Positions 33,777 to 44,842 of a DNA stretch of 64,000 nt are shown here, piece by piece. The notes beneath the pieces were generated by a model. The model saw only the letters and a program-made list of their open reading frames with translations. It ran no database searches and was not told where the DNA came from. The translations under genes and the position numbers were made by a program. Numbering within the stretch: the first letter of the stretch is position 1; each line of letters opens with the position of its first letter. Source of the stretch: Chytridium lagenaria (Eukaryota; Chytridiomycota; Chytridiomycetes; Chytridiales; Chytridiaceae); assembly GCA_025449115.1 (NCBI GenBank), contig JAHLKC010000107.1, positions 1-64,000 of the forward strand, written 5' to 3'.

Positions 33777-35700
33777 TCAAAAATCTTCAGCCGGGCCTAA
33801 CTTTTCCCAACGGACAAAATAAAACGGCTTTCCGCGAACACGTTTGAATGCAAGAATTTGCTCAACTTCGAAGAATATTGGCTTGACAACATCAGAAGAA
33901 ACAAGCTTCAATTGAGATGCAGCGTACCGGCGAGGCAACATTTTGTTATCGTGATCCATGAGTTCGTATGATTTTCCAGTGGTGCGACGAAGAACTTTGT
34001 AGGGACCTTCCTAACGCGGCTCCTGCTTGGAACTTCTGACATCGGATTTTGTCATAACAAAGCATCCAACGGTAAACGGATCATATTTGACGTTAACTGA
34101 CCGAGTAAGGCAAGCATCAACCTTAGCGTGGTGCTGTACGAGTCGCTCGTAAATAGCAGAGTACACAACTTCATACATGGAGTCATAACGAGCTTGAAGT
34201 TCGTCAGGGTTAAGTAGATTGAGCTCAGTTATGGAATAATACGAGATTTCGTTTCCGAGGCGTCCAAAATGCATCAGGCTAAAGGGCGTGAATCCCGTAG
34301 TGCGGTGGACTTGGGTATTGATTGCATATTGCACGGTAAGTAAGAATGCGGCCCAATCTGATGGGTCAGACTGAAGTTTTTTGAAAAAAATTGCTTGGCC
34401 TCACGGACATTGTGTTCCGCAATGCCATTGCCCTTTGGGTGAAAGGCGGTGGAAAATCGGTGCTCAACATGCACATCTTGAGCTAAGGCTACCACCAGTT
34501 TGTTAACGAACTCCCGACCGTGATCAGAACCGAAGATCTTGGGAAACCCGAAAGTGGTGAAGACATCAACGAGCGCTGCGTGAATATTCACTGCTTTTTT
34601 CGATCGAAGAGGACGCAAAGTAACAAAGCGTGTAGCTACATCAGTCAATATTAAAAGGTGACGAAGCAGCGCCTCTCTTCCAGAGTGGCCTGGTGCATGT
34701 GCTTTCTCCAATGCGGTATGTCGCTGATCCTCAGGAAAAGTTGGCGGTCAAGATAATCGTCTGTGGAAATTTCAAAGCCTGCTTGCCGGATGGCTGCCTG
34801 CAAACGGACATCCTCGGGACCTGATTTACGGTGATACGCCTGCGGAACAAGAGTTGAAAAGTTGACACAGAGTTGGGAAAGAGCATTGGGTAGAACATTG
34901 TTGATGAATAGCGAAATCACATTGCAGTGTTTCTTCAATCCTCCGCAAATACATGGGGTCGAGATGCTGCTGCGTATGAAGAAAACTTAATGCCTTGTGG
35001 TCAGTTTGTAACGTGACGGAGACGCCATACAGGTAAGTTTAACTTTACGAAGCGCGAATATGATGCCGAGAAGTTCACGTTTTGTAGCGCCGTAATGAAA
35101 CTCACTGGAATGTAATGTTCCTTTTGCCATTTCTATGTACCAAATGGAGCCGTACTGCTTGAGATACTAAATGTTTAAGTGTATTGAAGGAGGTGGTATG
35201 AATGTGGTGCCAATGCGGGGTGAGATCCTTGTAGTGCTGAAAACGTAGAAATCAGAGGGAAATGATTACAAAGGTAATTAGCAAGGCCAATAAACGACGC
35301 AAGCTTTTTGCCGGTGGTAGGGGTTGGCCATTCTGCTATCATCTTCATTTTCCTTTCATCTACCCACACTCCTTGCTGAGAAATGAGAAAACCCAATAGT
35401 CAAGCCAACGAACGGCCGAAAAAACACTTATCAATGTTGAGCCTGAGGTTTGCTGAATTAAGCAGTTCAAGCACGCGGTGGATATGACTGATATGTTCTT
35501 CAAGCAAGGCGGAATGAATTACGTCGTCAATGTAGATTTTAGCTTGCTCAAGTTCAGATCTAAAAGTCGCTGCATCGTGTCCTTAAAGAATATCGGTAAG
35601 TTTTTAAGCCCAAACGGTACAGAAGTGAACTCGTAATGGATGCCTCGAAATGTAAATGATGTTATATGCCGGTTGTGAGATTATTGGATAACCTCACCAA
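33777..35700 (-). pseudogene. gypsy pol: RT, RNase H, integrase, chromodomain
   Basis: Four enzyme regions are recognisable in the standard gypsy order, RT-RNase H-integrase. The last segment contains FFEVEQILAFKRVRGKPFYF followed by VRWEKLG, which fits a chromodomain (aromatic cage residues F and W, R-W-E turn). Chromodomains at the integrase C-terminus define chromoviruses, where they steer insertion to marked chromatin. In-frame stops interrupt each part. Truncated at 33,777 just after the chromodomain core. Confidence 0.8.
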
Positions 35701-35719
35701 GAGGCGTGAATGCGTTGCT

Positions 35720-36660
35720 TATGTAGACGTCGTGCCATTATCCTTATTTTCTTGTTCCCGTTCCATTCTTTTCCCTCTTGGGGGTTTTCATAGTTATTCC
35801 CCATAGATAGGAGAGAGGTTTTTATAGAAGGAAGGGCGGTCGACGTGGTATGCCAACTTATGACATGCTACCACATTGGTCGAGATGCCTGTTGTTGTTA
35901 TTTGATTCCCCTGTATGTATTGTTTTATTATATGTAGAAAGCTGAATAGATTTACGTACACCTCTTTAGTCCTGGATTAAGCCCTCTGCACATTCAGGCC
36001 AGCCCTTGGTGGGCTGTGTATCATCTTCCCCCTTTTATTCACTATCGTGTGTTGAGTTGTACTAGCGGGTGCTCTGGTTAGCACGCCGCCGAGGGAGACT
36101 GCGATCCAAACCAAGACATTGTCTAAGAAGGTATGAGCCAGGGGAATACACCTCAAGGGCATGATTCCTTTAAAGGTGTGGTCAGTATAACTACCTCTGT
36201 TCTATTCTCGATGGCTATGACAGGCTACCTAGTTGCCTGTGAGTGGGAGAGCGGCATGAGCAGGGCCCTAGGTAGATGAGATTGAGATAGACATGTTAAA
36301 ACGGCTTATTGCGGCGAATATGAGGCCTGGTACACTCTTTGGAGCAGGATGGAATCCCTTCTAGTAAACCCCTTTCCCCTAGTCACTTTAGATCTAATCT
36401 CTAGGCATTTCGCTTCCTTTTTTCCCTTTATTATTAACAATTGGAACGAAAACCACAGCAACTTAAATCCCTGCTGTCACTAAAGGCAGAATAGGGCTTG
36501 ACTCTTAATCTAGGAGTACTTCCTAGACTCTAGTCTCGTCACTTATTATGTGGTTCTCTACCTCTGTATGCCAGGGCTTAGCAGAGGGGTTCACACAGTG
36601 CTCAGGTTTGATCGGGAAATGATTTAACGCTTTGCAAATGTCTGGCTACAATGAGCATCC
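35720..36660. other. unexplained block inside the gypsy element
   Basis: Between the RT region and the protease-RT linker lie about 940 bp with no pol similarity, where the first half of RT should be. The block has no long frame. It may be a degenerate non-coding insertion such as an LTR or small non-autonomous element, but clean terminal repeats or target duplications are not visible. Confidence 0.4.
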
Positions 36661-37273
36661 AGCTATTTCATTGGCTCATTCCATCAGCAATGCGGATGGT
36701 CTTATCATTGAGCCACTCCTGAATATGTTGGCCAAGACATCTTTGTGAGCTGCTGGAAGTTGGTACAGGATAAATGATGGGGAATCATCTGCCTGCAAAT
36801 CAATTGTGACCCTGGCATAGTCAAGTGTGCATTTGCCATCATCAGGCAGGCATTGATTGATGTCTAATAGATCCTTCATACATTGTTGAATTATCGCTAC
36901 AATGGCATTGTTATCACTGGACGGGACAGACGCTATGTGAGGCGTGGCAGCATCTTTGCTATGAGAGCTGGTAGGTCTAGCATCTGGGAATGAGGTGAAT
37001 CCTGTCACGCCTATACCGAAATATTGGTTGATGTCCAGAACGCCATCAAAGTTATTGTCAAGTAAAACAAAGGCTTTTTGAGAAGTATGACCGAGCTGAA
37101 AACGAACTTTCGCAGCGGAACAAGGCATCAATATCTCTGATGAGGGACTAAGCCAGTCTTCTGAGGTCACTTTTACGATAGGAATGATGCGGCTAAAGAT
37201 GTATTCATGGTGGTGACCTGCGCACCCTCAAAACATCGTATGGGCTCATTGTTGATATTATAAATCCGTAGAC

Positions 37274-37672
37274 TGTTGGGTTTTTCATCTTTCTATTTTG
37301 TTTTACTCACCCACAATCTTATTTTGTCGAAGTTGTATTGCCCCCAAACTGTTTTCATTTACGCGTTATTTAAGTTTGAGTTGACCAGTTGTTTTGAGCT
37401 CCTCCTCATTCCATTTGAGGATGCGTTAATCCCTAAACATTATTATTACATGGTTAATATATGATACGTAAAAGAAGGGATTTACGGGTCATGAGTTCTG
37501 TTGTAAATCCCCACTTTCTACATGGATTGAGAAGAGGAGTTAACATCAATACATGGAAGTTTCATCGTTATTAGCTCCCTGTCACCTCTGGATACTCCAT
37601 CATCAGTTTTATAGTTTATTTGCTTCATTAAATTCATTATATTTAATCAAATTTGAGCCCGTTACCCCTACA
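37274..37672 (+). repeat. 5' LTR of copia element A
   Basis: 399 bp starting TGTTGGG and ending CCTACA. Two bases later comes TGGTAGCAC, matching the 3' end of an initiator-methionine tRNA (…GCTACCA), the usual primer site. A 399-bp copy in reverse orientation lies at 40,328-40,726, and 3' parts recur at 61,888-62,657 and 63,262-63,309. Confidence 0.8.
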
Positions 37673-37722
37673 AGTGGTAGCACTTCACCTGGTTGGAAGG
37701 AGGAGTGAATCGATCCTTTTGA

Positions 37723-39047
37723 GTGCCTAAGAGTAAAAGAGAGAAGAGAGATCGTCCCAAGAAAGAAAGTTGTCAAAACGAGAAGATGACGAAAGAGAAT
37801 GACGACAAACATGTGATGTTCGTTGGCACACAGTTTCACATTTGGAAGTACCGTATGATTGGGTACTTGAAAGGCAAAGGCCTTTGGAAGATCGTCGAGA
37901 AGGGCTGGACGCCCTATGCAGTCGTTGACACGCCTACAAATGCCGAGAAGAAAACTAGGTTAGAAGAAGAAGACCTGGACATGAAAGCAACAGCAAGAAT
38001 CGAATCAATTGTTCACAATATCATCCTACCATTGATACAGGATGAGTCTCCGGCAAAGGCGACTTGGGATAAGATCGTTGAGACCTTTGAGAGAAAGGCT
38101 CACACAAACAGAAACGCGATCAGATGAAAACTCACGAACCTGAAGATGAAAGAAGAAGACAATTTGAAGACTTACATCGCTGAAGTCTTGTCAACCATCC
38201 AGCAACTGAGGCAACCCCGCAACACATCTCCATCCTGTTGACGACCCTCCCAGAAGCATACCACATCATGTCAATCTCCTTGAGAACAACCCTAAAGCAG
38301 AGACAGACTATGCTTATGTGGTTGGAAACTGTTAGATCACAAAACGAAAATCAAAGAAAGGAAAAAGGAAAATGAAGACAATTAATGAAAGTGCCCAGGC
38401 TCATGCTGCGGGGCGCAACAACAACTGTCAGCAAAGACAACGCGGCAGTGAAGACCGTGAATGCTTCAATTGTGGTCGTCAAGGACACCTGGCTAGAGAC
38501 TTTTGGCGGGCTAGAAGAAACAACAACCACAACAATAGAAATGAAAGGGAGAACGAACCTCAAGCTCAACCAGCAGCAGCAGGAAGAGGCCAGTGCTGTG
38601 GAAGTGGACAAGGAGGTTTCCGTGGCCGAGGTAGTTGAGGCTAAGGTGGTTGGAACCAGGGACGTAACGCAAATGTAGCAAATCAGAACAACAACAATCA
38701 AAACAGCAATGGAGGAAATCCAGTAGTCTTTGTTACAGCAGTGCCAACCGTTAACCTGAGTGGAGATGGCGCGTTGGAAATGAGGACACTAGATGGATGT
38801 TAGATTCAGGAGCTACTCACCACATGACCTTTCAACGCCAACATCCTGACCAACTATTGCTCCATCCAGTGCAACATCAGCACTGCGAATAGCAAGAGCG
38901 AGCTCGAATCAACAGGCTTGGGAGACTGTGAAGTGAAGATTAGAACGGTGGAACAACAGGAACGTTAACTACGTACCTAACATTGGACGGAACTTGGTCT
39001 CCCTTGGCATGGCAACAAAGAACAATCTTGACATCTTTTCGAAAGAC
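37723..39047 (+). pseudogene. copia element A gag and start of protease
   Basis: The gag frame contains MTKENDDKHVMFVGTQFHIW. A zinc knuckle near 38,460 reads CFNCGRQGHLARDFW, with the last cysteine replaced by phenylalanine. A protease start follows (LDSGATHHMT near 38,800). Stops and shifts are frequent. The element is cut at 39,047 by the LTR of element B, so the rest of pol is absent here. Confidence 0.8.
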
Positions 39048-39430
39048 TGTTGGGTTTCATCTTTCTAATTTGTTTTACTCACCCGCATTTTTAATTTGTC
39101 TAAGTCCTTTGTGGCCCCCGTCTAAATTCCTGCCTTCATTTCTTAAGTTACAATTGTCAGTTTGTTATGTTCTAAACCCCGCCTGTAGTGTATTTATTCT
39201 GTTTTGTTTTGGGACAATGAGGGATGCACGGTCAGAAGACCTTAAGGCTAGGAGTGCCACCCACATATCATTATGTATTGTTTTTTATATAAGCTATATT
39301 AATAATAAGTTAGTTGTCATCAGTAATAATTAGTAGTCACCTCTCGAGACCTCTATCATAAATTTACATCACATATAATAAGTTTATTAGGTTTTACATT
39401 TAATTACAAAGAGCTACGTAAACCCCTTCA
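39048..39430 (+). repeat. 5' LTR of copia element B
   Basis: 383 bp from TGTTGGGTTTCAT to CCCCTTCA, followed two bases later by the same TGGTAGCAC primer site as element A. The first and last parts resemble LTR A, but the centre differs; the leftward LTR at 49,377-49,799 is closer to this family. Confidence 0.75.
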
Positions 39431-39569
39431 AGTGGTAGCACTTCACCTGGTTGGAAGAGGAGTAATCAATCCATTTGAAGCCGCAGAGTTGAGCATAGGA
39501 GCAGAGCGCTTACAGAGAAGAGAGTGTTAGTCCCAAGTCACAATATAAGTGGCAAGTCAACACAAGAGA

Positions 39570-40327
39570 ATGACAAAGGAAAAGGACAACAAACCTGTCA
39601 TGTTTGATGGAACACAGTTCCACATCTGGAAGTATAGGATGGTTGGTTACCTCAAAGGCAAAAAAAGGCCTGTGGAAAATTGTCAAGAAGGGCTTGACGC
39701 CATACACTGTAGTTGACACGCCTACAAACACCGAGAAAAAGACTAGGTTAGAAGAAGAAGATCTGGATATGAAAGCGAAAGCAAGAATTGAAGCAAGGGT
39801 GCACGACATAATCTTACCGCTAATCCAGGACGAGATATCGGCAATGGCTACATGGGAAAAACTTCTCGAAACCTCTGAGAGAAAGGCACAGACCAACAGA
39901 AACGCGATTAGACGTAAACTCACAAACTTCAAGATGAAAGAAGAAGACGACTGGTAGACCTACATAGCAGAAGTTTCGTCAATAATCCAGCAATTAAAGG
40001 CTGCCGGGGAGGATACAGCAACCCCACAACACATCTCCATCCTCCTGACGACCCTCCCAAGCATACAACGTTATTGTCAATCTCCTCGAGAACGACGCAA
40101 AAGCAGAGAATGACTATGCCTACGTTGTAGGAAAACTATTTGATCATGAGGCAAAGATCAAAGAAAGAAAAAAGGAGAACGAAGATAACGAGGGTGCTCA
40201 GGCTCATGCAGCTGGGCGCAAAAACAATGAGCTGAGTCAACGCGGCATACAAGACCGCGAATGTTTTAATTGTGGTCGCAGAGGACACCTGGCTAGAGAC
40301 TGCTGGGGTGCTAGAAGAAACAACGAC
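39570..40327 (+). pseudogene. copia element B gag
   Basis: The gag starts MTKEKDNKPVMFDGTQFHIW, then shifts frame near 39,660. A complete CCHC zinc knuckle (CFNCGRRGHLARDCW, near 40,262) ends just before an inverted insertion at 40,328. Gag resumes after that insertion at 41,181 with a repeated copy of the knuckle sequence. Confidence 0.8.
40257..40327 (+). repeat. 71-bp direct duplication, left copy (gag zinc knuckle)
   Basis: The segment from gcgaatgtt to aacaacgac recurs at 41,181-41,252, differing only by one extra T in a T run. The two copies flank the inverted copia fragment. Confidence 0.85.
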
Positions 40328-41180
40328 TGTAGGGGTTACGGGGCTCAAATGTAATTAAATATAATGAATTAATAAAGTGAATTAAACTATAAAATGATGA
40401 TGGAGTCTCCAGCGGTGACAGAGAGCTAATTACTATGAAACTTCCATATATTAATGTTAACTACTTTTTGCAATACATGTAGAAGGTGGGGATTTACACT
40501 AGAACTCATGACCCGTAAATCCCTCCTATTACGTATCATAAACTAAACATAAAATAATAAAGTTAAGGGATTAACGCATCCTCAAATGGAATGAGGAGCT
40601 CAATATAAGTGATCAAAGGGAAACTTATATTAACGCTTAAATAAATAAACAAATAAAGTTCGGGGGAAAAACAACTTAGACAAAAATACGAATGTGGGTG
40701 AGTAAAACAAAATAGAAAGATGAACATTCTCCCCCTCAGCTTTTCTAACCTTGCAGTTTTAATCAACCACTTTAACCATTCCAAACTTTGCGCGTAATTC
40801 TTCAAACTTCGTTCAAGGCAAGGCTTTTGTGAACAAGTCTGCAGGTTGCTCTTTTGTGTTCAAGTACTCAACGCGTATTTTCTTCGCGTTAATTCGGTCC
40901 CGTATGACGTGGAACCTTCTATCCACATGTCGAGAACTCTGCAAAATTATCGGCGTGCTTGTGAGGGAATTTGCCGTGGTGTTGTCACCGTAAATCACCG
41001 GAGGATCATTGAACGTATAACCCAACTCCCCCAGAAGTTGGCTGACCCATATCATATGCGACGATGCTTCACTGAGGGAAATATATTCAGCCTCGGCAGT
41101 AGACTGAGCCATCGTAGCTTGCTTTTTCGCTCCCCACACCACAGCTCCCCCGTTCAAAGATATCATATATATTACTACAT
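40328..41180 (-). mobile_element. inverted copia 3' fragment: LTR A plus RNase H
   Basis: Reading leftward, an RNase H region (41,166-40,813; AQSTAEAEYISLSEASSHMI, YGDNTTANSL, SSRHVDRRFHVIRDR, PADLFTKALP) is followed by a polypurine tract (GAGGGGGAGAA on the minus strand) and a 399-bp LTR of family A (40,726-40,328). Gag, protease, integrase and RT are absent. It sits inside the gag of element B in the opposite orientation, between the 71-bp duplicated copies. Confidence 0.8.
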
Positions 41181-41252
41181 GCGAATGTTTTTAATTGTGG
41201 TCGCAGAGGACACCTGGCTAGAGACTGCTGGGGTGCTAGAAGAAACAACGAC
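41181..41252 (+). repeat. 71-bp direct duplication, right copy
   Basis: A second copy of the zinc-knuckle segment; gag continues from here through an Arg/Gly/Asn-rich tail. Confidence 0.85.
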
Positions 41253-44200
41253 AATAGAAACGATGGAAACAACGAACCTCAAGCTCAGCCCGCCGCAGCA
41301 GGACGAAGGAACTTCCGTGGAAGAGGAAGGAATGGATTCTGTGGTCGTGGAGGCCGCGGGAGAGGTGATCGAGGCCGTAGAGGCTGGAACCGTGGTCCTA
41401 ATGCAAACGTAGCGAATCAGAACAACAATCAAAACAACAACAACAACAACAACGGAGGGAATCCAGTAGTCTTTGTTACAGCAGTGCCAACCGTTAACCT
41501 GAGTGGAGATTGCGCGTTGGAAGCGAGAGACACTAGATGGATGTTAGATTCAGGAGCTGCTCACCACATGACGTTTCAACGCAACATCCTGTCAAACTAC
41601 CGATCCATTCAGTGCAACATCAGCACGGCGGACAGCCAGAGCGAGCTGGAATCGAAATGGGTCGGAGACTGTGCAGAATGCGTCAAATGGCGGCGCACGA
41701 TATTTTCTCACAATTGTGGACAGCGCCACAAACTACGTGACCGTGTATCTGTGCAAGCAGAAGAGCGAGTCAGTAAAGTTTACTAAGAGTTTTAAAGAAG
41801 AAGCCGAAAAGCGCATCAAGCAGAAACTGAAAGAGATTGTGGCGGACAACGGTGGGGAGTTTAACAACAAAATCATGAAGGATTGGTGTTTGGAGCATGG
41901 AGTATGACTCACCTTTACCATGCCGTACACACCGCAGCAGAACGGTGTTGCTGAGAGGATCAACCGGAACTTGAACCAGCGATCTAAGAGCATGTTAAAT
42001 TCATCAAAACTGGAAACGAGATTTTGGGGAGAAGCTGTGATGGCTGCAGCATACCCTTATCAATAGATTTTCTACCCGCACCAACAAAGAAGACGCCACG
42101 CCTCTTGAAAATTCACTGGGGTCAAGCCTGACCTCTCAAGGATGCGCATCTGGGGTGCCTCGCACTTGTCTTGATCCCAAAGCAGCAGAGAGAGAAAGGC
42201 GACTTTAATGCTACCAGATTTAGCAAAGATTCGTCGAATTCTAGCGGAAGCGAGGGTGAAACCGCTGTGGACGACATTTCCGATGAGGATGAGGATGACA
42301 ACGATAGTTATCACACACCTGACCGCGAAGAAAACAGCGACAAACAAAGAGAAGAACCACGCTCACCTACTGTACGTCTGTCAGGTGGAAGAAGAAATTC
42401 CGTGAAGACCTGGATGAACCGTACGAAACATCCCTTTGAAGGTCAACACGGAACAAGAAGAAGCCTGGAGAATTTTGAACCGTCAAGCCGTCGGCAAACA
42501 CTGCATCTTGGGAAGAAGATGATGAGGAACTAAAGACTCACCAAGAAGCGATGCAGAGGAAGGAGAAGGATGAATGGAGGAAAGTGATGGAAGAAGAAAT
42601 GAAGAGATTGGTCGATATGGGGACTTGGAGGCTGGTGCCCTGACCAAAAGACAAGAAAATAGTTAAATCTGGATGGTGTACAAGACAAAGCGCGATGAGT
42701 CGGGTAATTTAGACAAACGCAAGGCGCGCTTTGTTGCAGAAGGGTATTCGCAAAAAACTGTTGGGTTCCGCTCCTTGACTCACGAGGACGCGTCAGGATC
42801 ACTCGCACCATTAGTCCGCGGCGTCTGCTCTGGAATTTACGCGTCGTTAGAGTTGAGCGCGAACGCGCCCACTGGACTTCTCATTTACATTCCGGACTCA
42901 TTTGAATTTCCCACTTTGATTTACCTTCCTTGATTGGTTTATTTTCTTTATGCCAGTTTAATTATAATTCTACCTGTTTGTGATTGGACATTCCCTTCTA
43001 GCCTTTATTCCCTTTGTCCCCGTCAAGGCTCTCTGATTTGTTTATCTTTGTAGTGGAGAGTTTAACGCGTGAGTGTACGCGTCTCCGATAGGTTTACCTT
43101 TGTGTTGTCCTTCCTCTTTACTTGTTTGTTTTGTTTGAGTATTTAAAGACTCGTGTGTTGAGTCGAAATAAATTAAGAACGTTGTTCGAGCAAAAGTGCG
43201 TTTAACTTTGTTTTAATTGAGCCCCGTGAACAACAAGTATTCAACAAAAACAAGGCGTTGACTATGATGAGAAGTTCGCTCCAGTTATCAAGCAAGCCAC
43301 ACTTAGAGTCATGCTAGCGGTTGCCTGCCAAGAAGACATGGAAATTAGGCAGTACGACGACAAGACCGCATTTTTGAATGGCAAGCTTGAAGATCACGAA
43401 ATCTACATTGAGCAACCCGAGGGTTTCTTGGTTGAAGGGAAAGAAGACTTGTGTCTGTGCATAAAGAGTCTCTACGGTTTGGTTCAAGCGCCAATGTGTT
43501 TCAATAACGACTTGAACACATTTCAAGTTGATGAAGAGCATTTCACAAGGTCTGCAGCTGACCCATGTCTTTACTACAAGCGCAATGGAAGGACCTTACC
43601 ATGAAGGGGGTCTACGTTGACGACATTATAGAAGCGTCAACGAGCAAGGAAGACCTGGACAGATCTGAGAAGAGATTTATGCGACGTTACCGTGGAACCA
43701 CAGCTGCAGGTTTTCGATATGTGTTGGGATGGCAGTGTCACATCAAAACGATGAGTCAAAAGCTGGAATTACGAAAACCTGTTACATTATACGCCAATGG
43801 ACGCGGTTAAGAAGCTATTGAAGACAATGGATGGTCAAATAACGAAAAACAATGAGAAGGGACAGGGATTCCGTCAGTATACTGGATCCTTAATGCATGC
43901 CATGATTGGGACGCGACCTGACATCGCATTTGCACTTGGTATGGTAGCTAGATTTCAGGAAAACCCGTACCCCGCGCATTGGGACGCGCTTTACCGCACT
44001 TGTGGTTACCTTCAGCAGAAAAAGCAGCTGGAAATTCAGTACTCACGTCGAGATAAATGCTAACATGGGGACGGATCCGGGGACATGAAGTCGACGAGTG
44101 GATTTGTAATTACGTTAAATGGGGAGCTGTTCTGTGGGGACCAAGAAAAAAGCGACGACAGCTCAGTCAACATCAAAGGCAGAGTACGTGTCTTTGAGTG

Positions 44201-44456
44201 AGGCATCGTCACATATGATTTGGGTTAGCCAACTTTTAGGGAGTTGGGTTGCTCCTTTTACGACCCACCGGTTATTACGGCAACAACACGACGGCCAACG
44301 CGCTGGCCAGCACACCGATAATCTCTCAGAGCTCTCGCCATGTGGACAGGCGATTCCACCTCATCAGAGACAGAGTTAACGCAAAGAAGATATGCACAGA
44401 TTATCTGAACACAAAATTACAACCTGCGGACTTATTCATAAAGGCTTTGGTGTGCC
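41253..44456 (+). pseudogene. copia element B pol (protease, integrase, RT, RNase H)
   Basis: The protease active site is TRWMLDSGAAHHMT near 41,535. Directly after a deletion near 41,665 the integrase core follows with TIVDSATNYVTVYL, VADNGGEF and NGVAERINRN (D, D, E). The acidic region before RT is at 42,200-42,530. RT begins YKTKRDESGNLDKRKARFVA near 42,680, is interrupted by a solo LTR at 42,759-43,246, and resumes through EIRQYDDKTAFLNGKLEDHE and GVYVDDI. RNase H (44,119-44,456) is cut within its last block by element C. Many shifts and stops; not functional. Confidence 0.85.
42759..43246 (+). mobile_element. solo LTR (family E) in element B RT
   Basis: 488 bp beginning TGTTG and ending CAACA, a perfect 5-bp terminal inversion. 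It is flanked by the 5-bp target duplication aaaac at 42,754-42,758 and 43,247-43,251. A TATA-like tatttaaag lies near 43,140. Removing it rejoins the RT reading of element B, so it inserted later. A truncated relative begins at 49,336. Confidence 0.88.
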
Positions 44457-44562
44457 TGTAAGATTTGGTAAATAACCTAAACCTTACAGTGGTGCAAAGA
44501 AGGCCTATTTATAGGCTCGCCAATGGGAACACTTAATGGAAATAAAATGAGGAAAGATTACA
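44457..44562 (-). repeat. short 3' LTR of copia element C
   Basis: About 106 bp; on the minus strand it starts TGTAAT and ends CTTACA, and contains a TATA-like ctataaatagg. A polypurine tract (CAGGGGGAA) lies a few bases before it. The left boundary of the LTR on the element side is uncertain by a few bases. Confidence 0.55.
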
Positions 44563-44842
44563 AATGAATATTCCCCCTGATTAAGTGTTCTCATGCTGAT
44601 GATCTACGAGCACAAGCTGAGACCTAAACTGTTGGAACACGATATCCTTGTTCGCCAAAGCCTCCGGCACATATATAATGTTTAGTTTTATTGCGGTGAG
44701 TAGGGTCACGAGCATTTGAAATTGTAGCCGTGTTATCACACAAAATCTCGGTAGGGCGGCCTTGAGGAATCCGAGCTCTACCAGGATCTTTCGCAGCCAT
44801 TTACTTCAGCTCAGAATGTAAGGCCACGCCTGAGTTCTATCG

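Larger units (their letters stand above)
33777..37200 (-). mobile_element. decayed Ty3/gypsy chromovirus
   Basis: Leftward order from the right: a protease-to-RT linker (37,170-36,664), an unexplained 0.9-kb block, reverse transcriptase (35,700-35,175), RNase H (about 35,160-34,930), integrase (34,711-34,274), and a C-terminal chromodomain-like stretch (33,959-33,777). Key blocks are FGLKNLPIFF and GVWVDERKMKMIAEWPTPTT for RT, LQTDHKALSFLH for RNase H, and TDVATRFVTLRPL, GSDHGREF and GNGIAEHN for the integrase D, D, E residues. Stops and frame shifts are frequent and no LTRs were found at either end, so the element is dead. Confidence 0.85.

Noticed and set aside
44477..44566. tRNA gene near the LTR of element C
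   Set aside because: Only a TATA-like box and LTR sequence; no cloverleaf.
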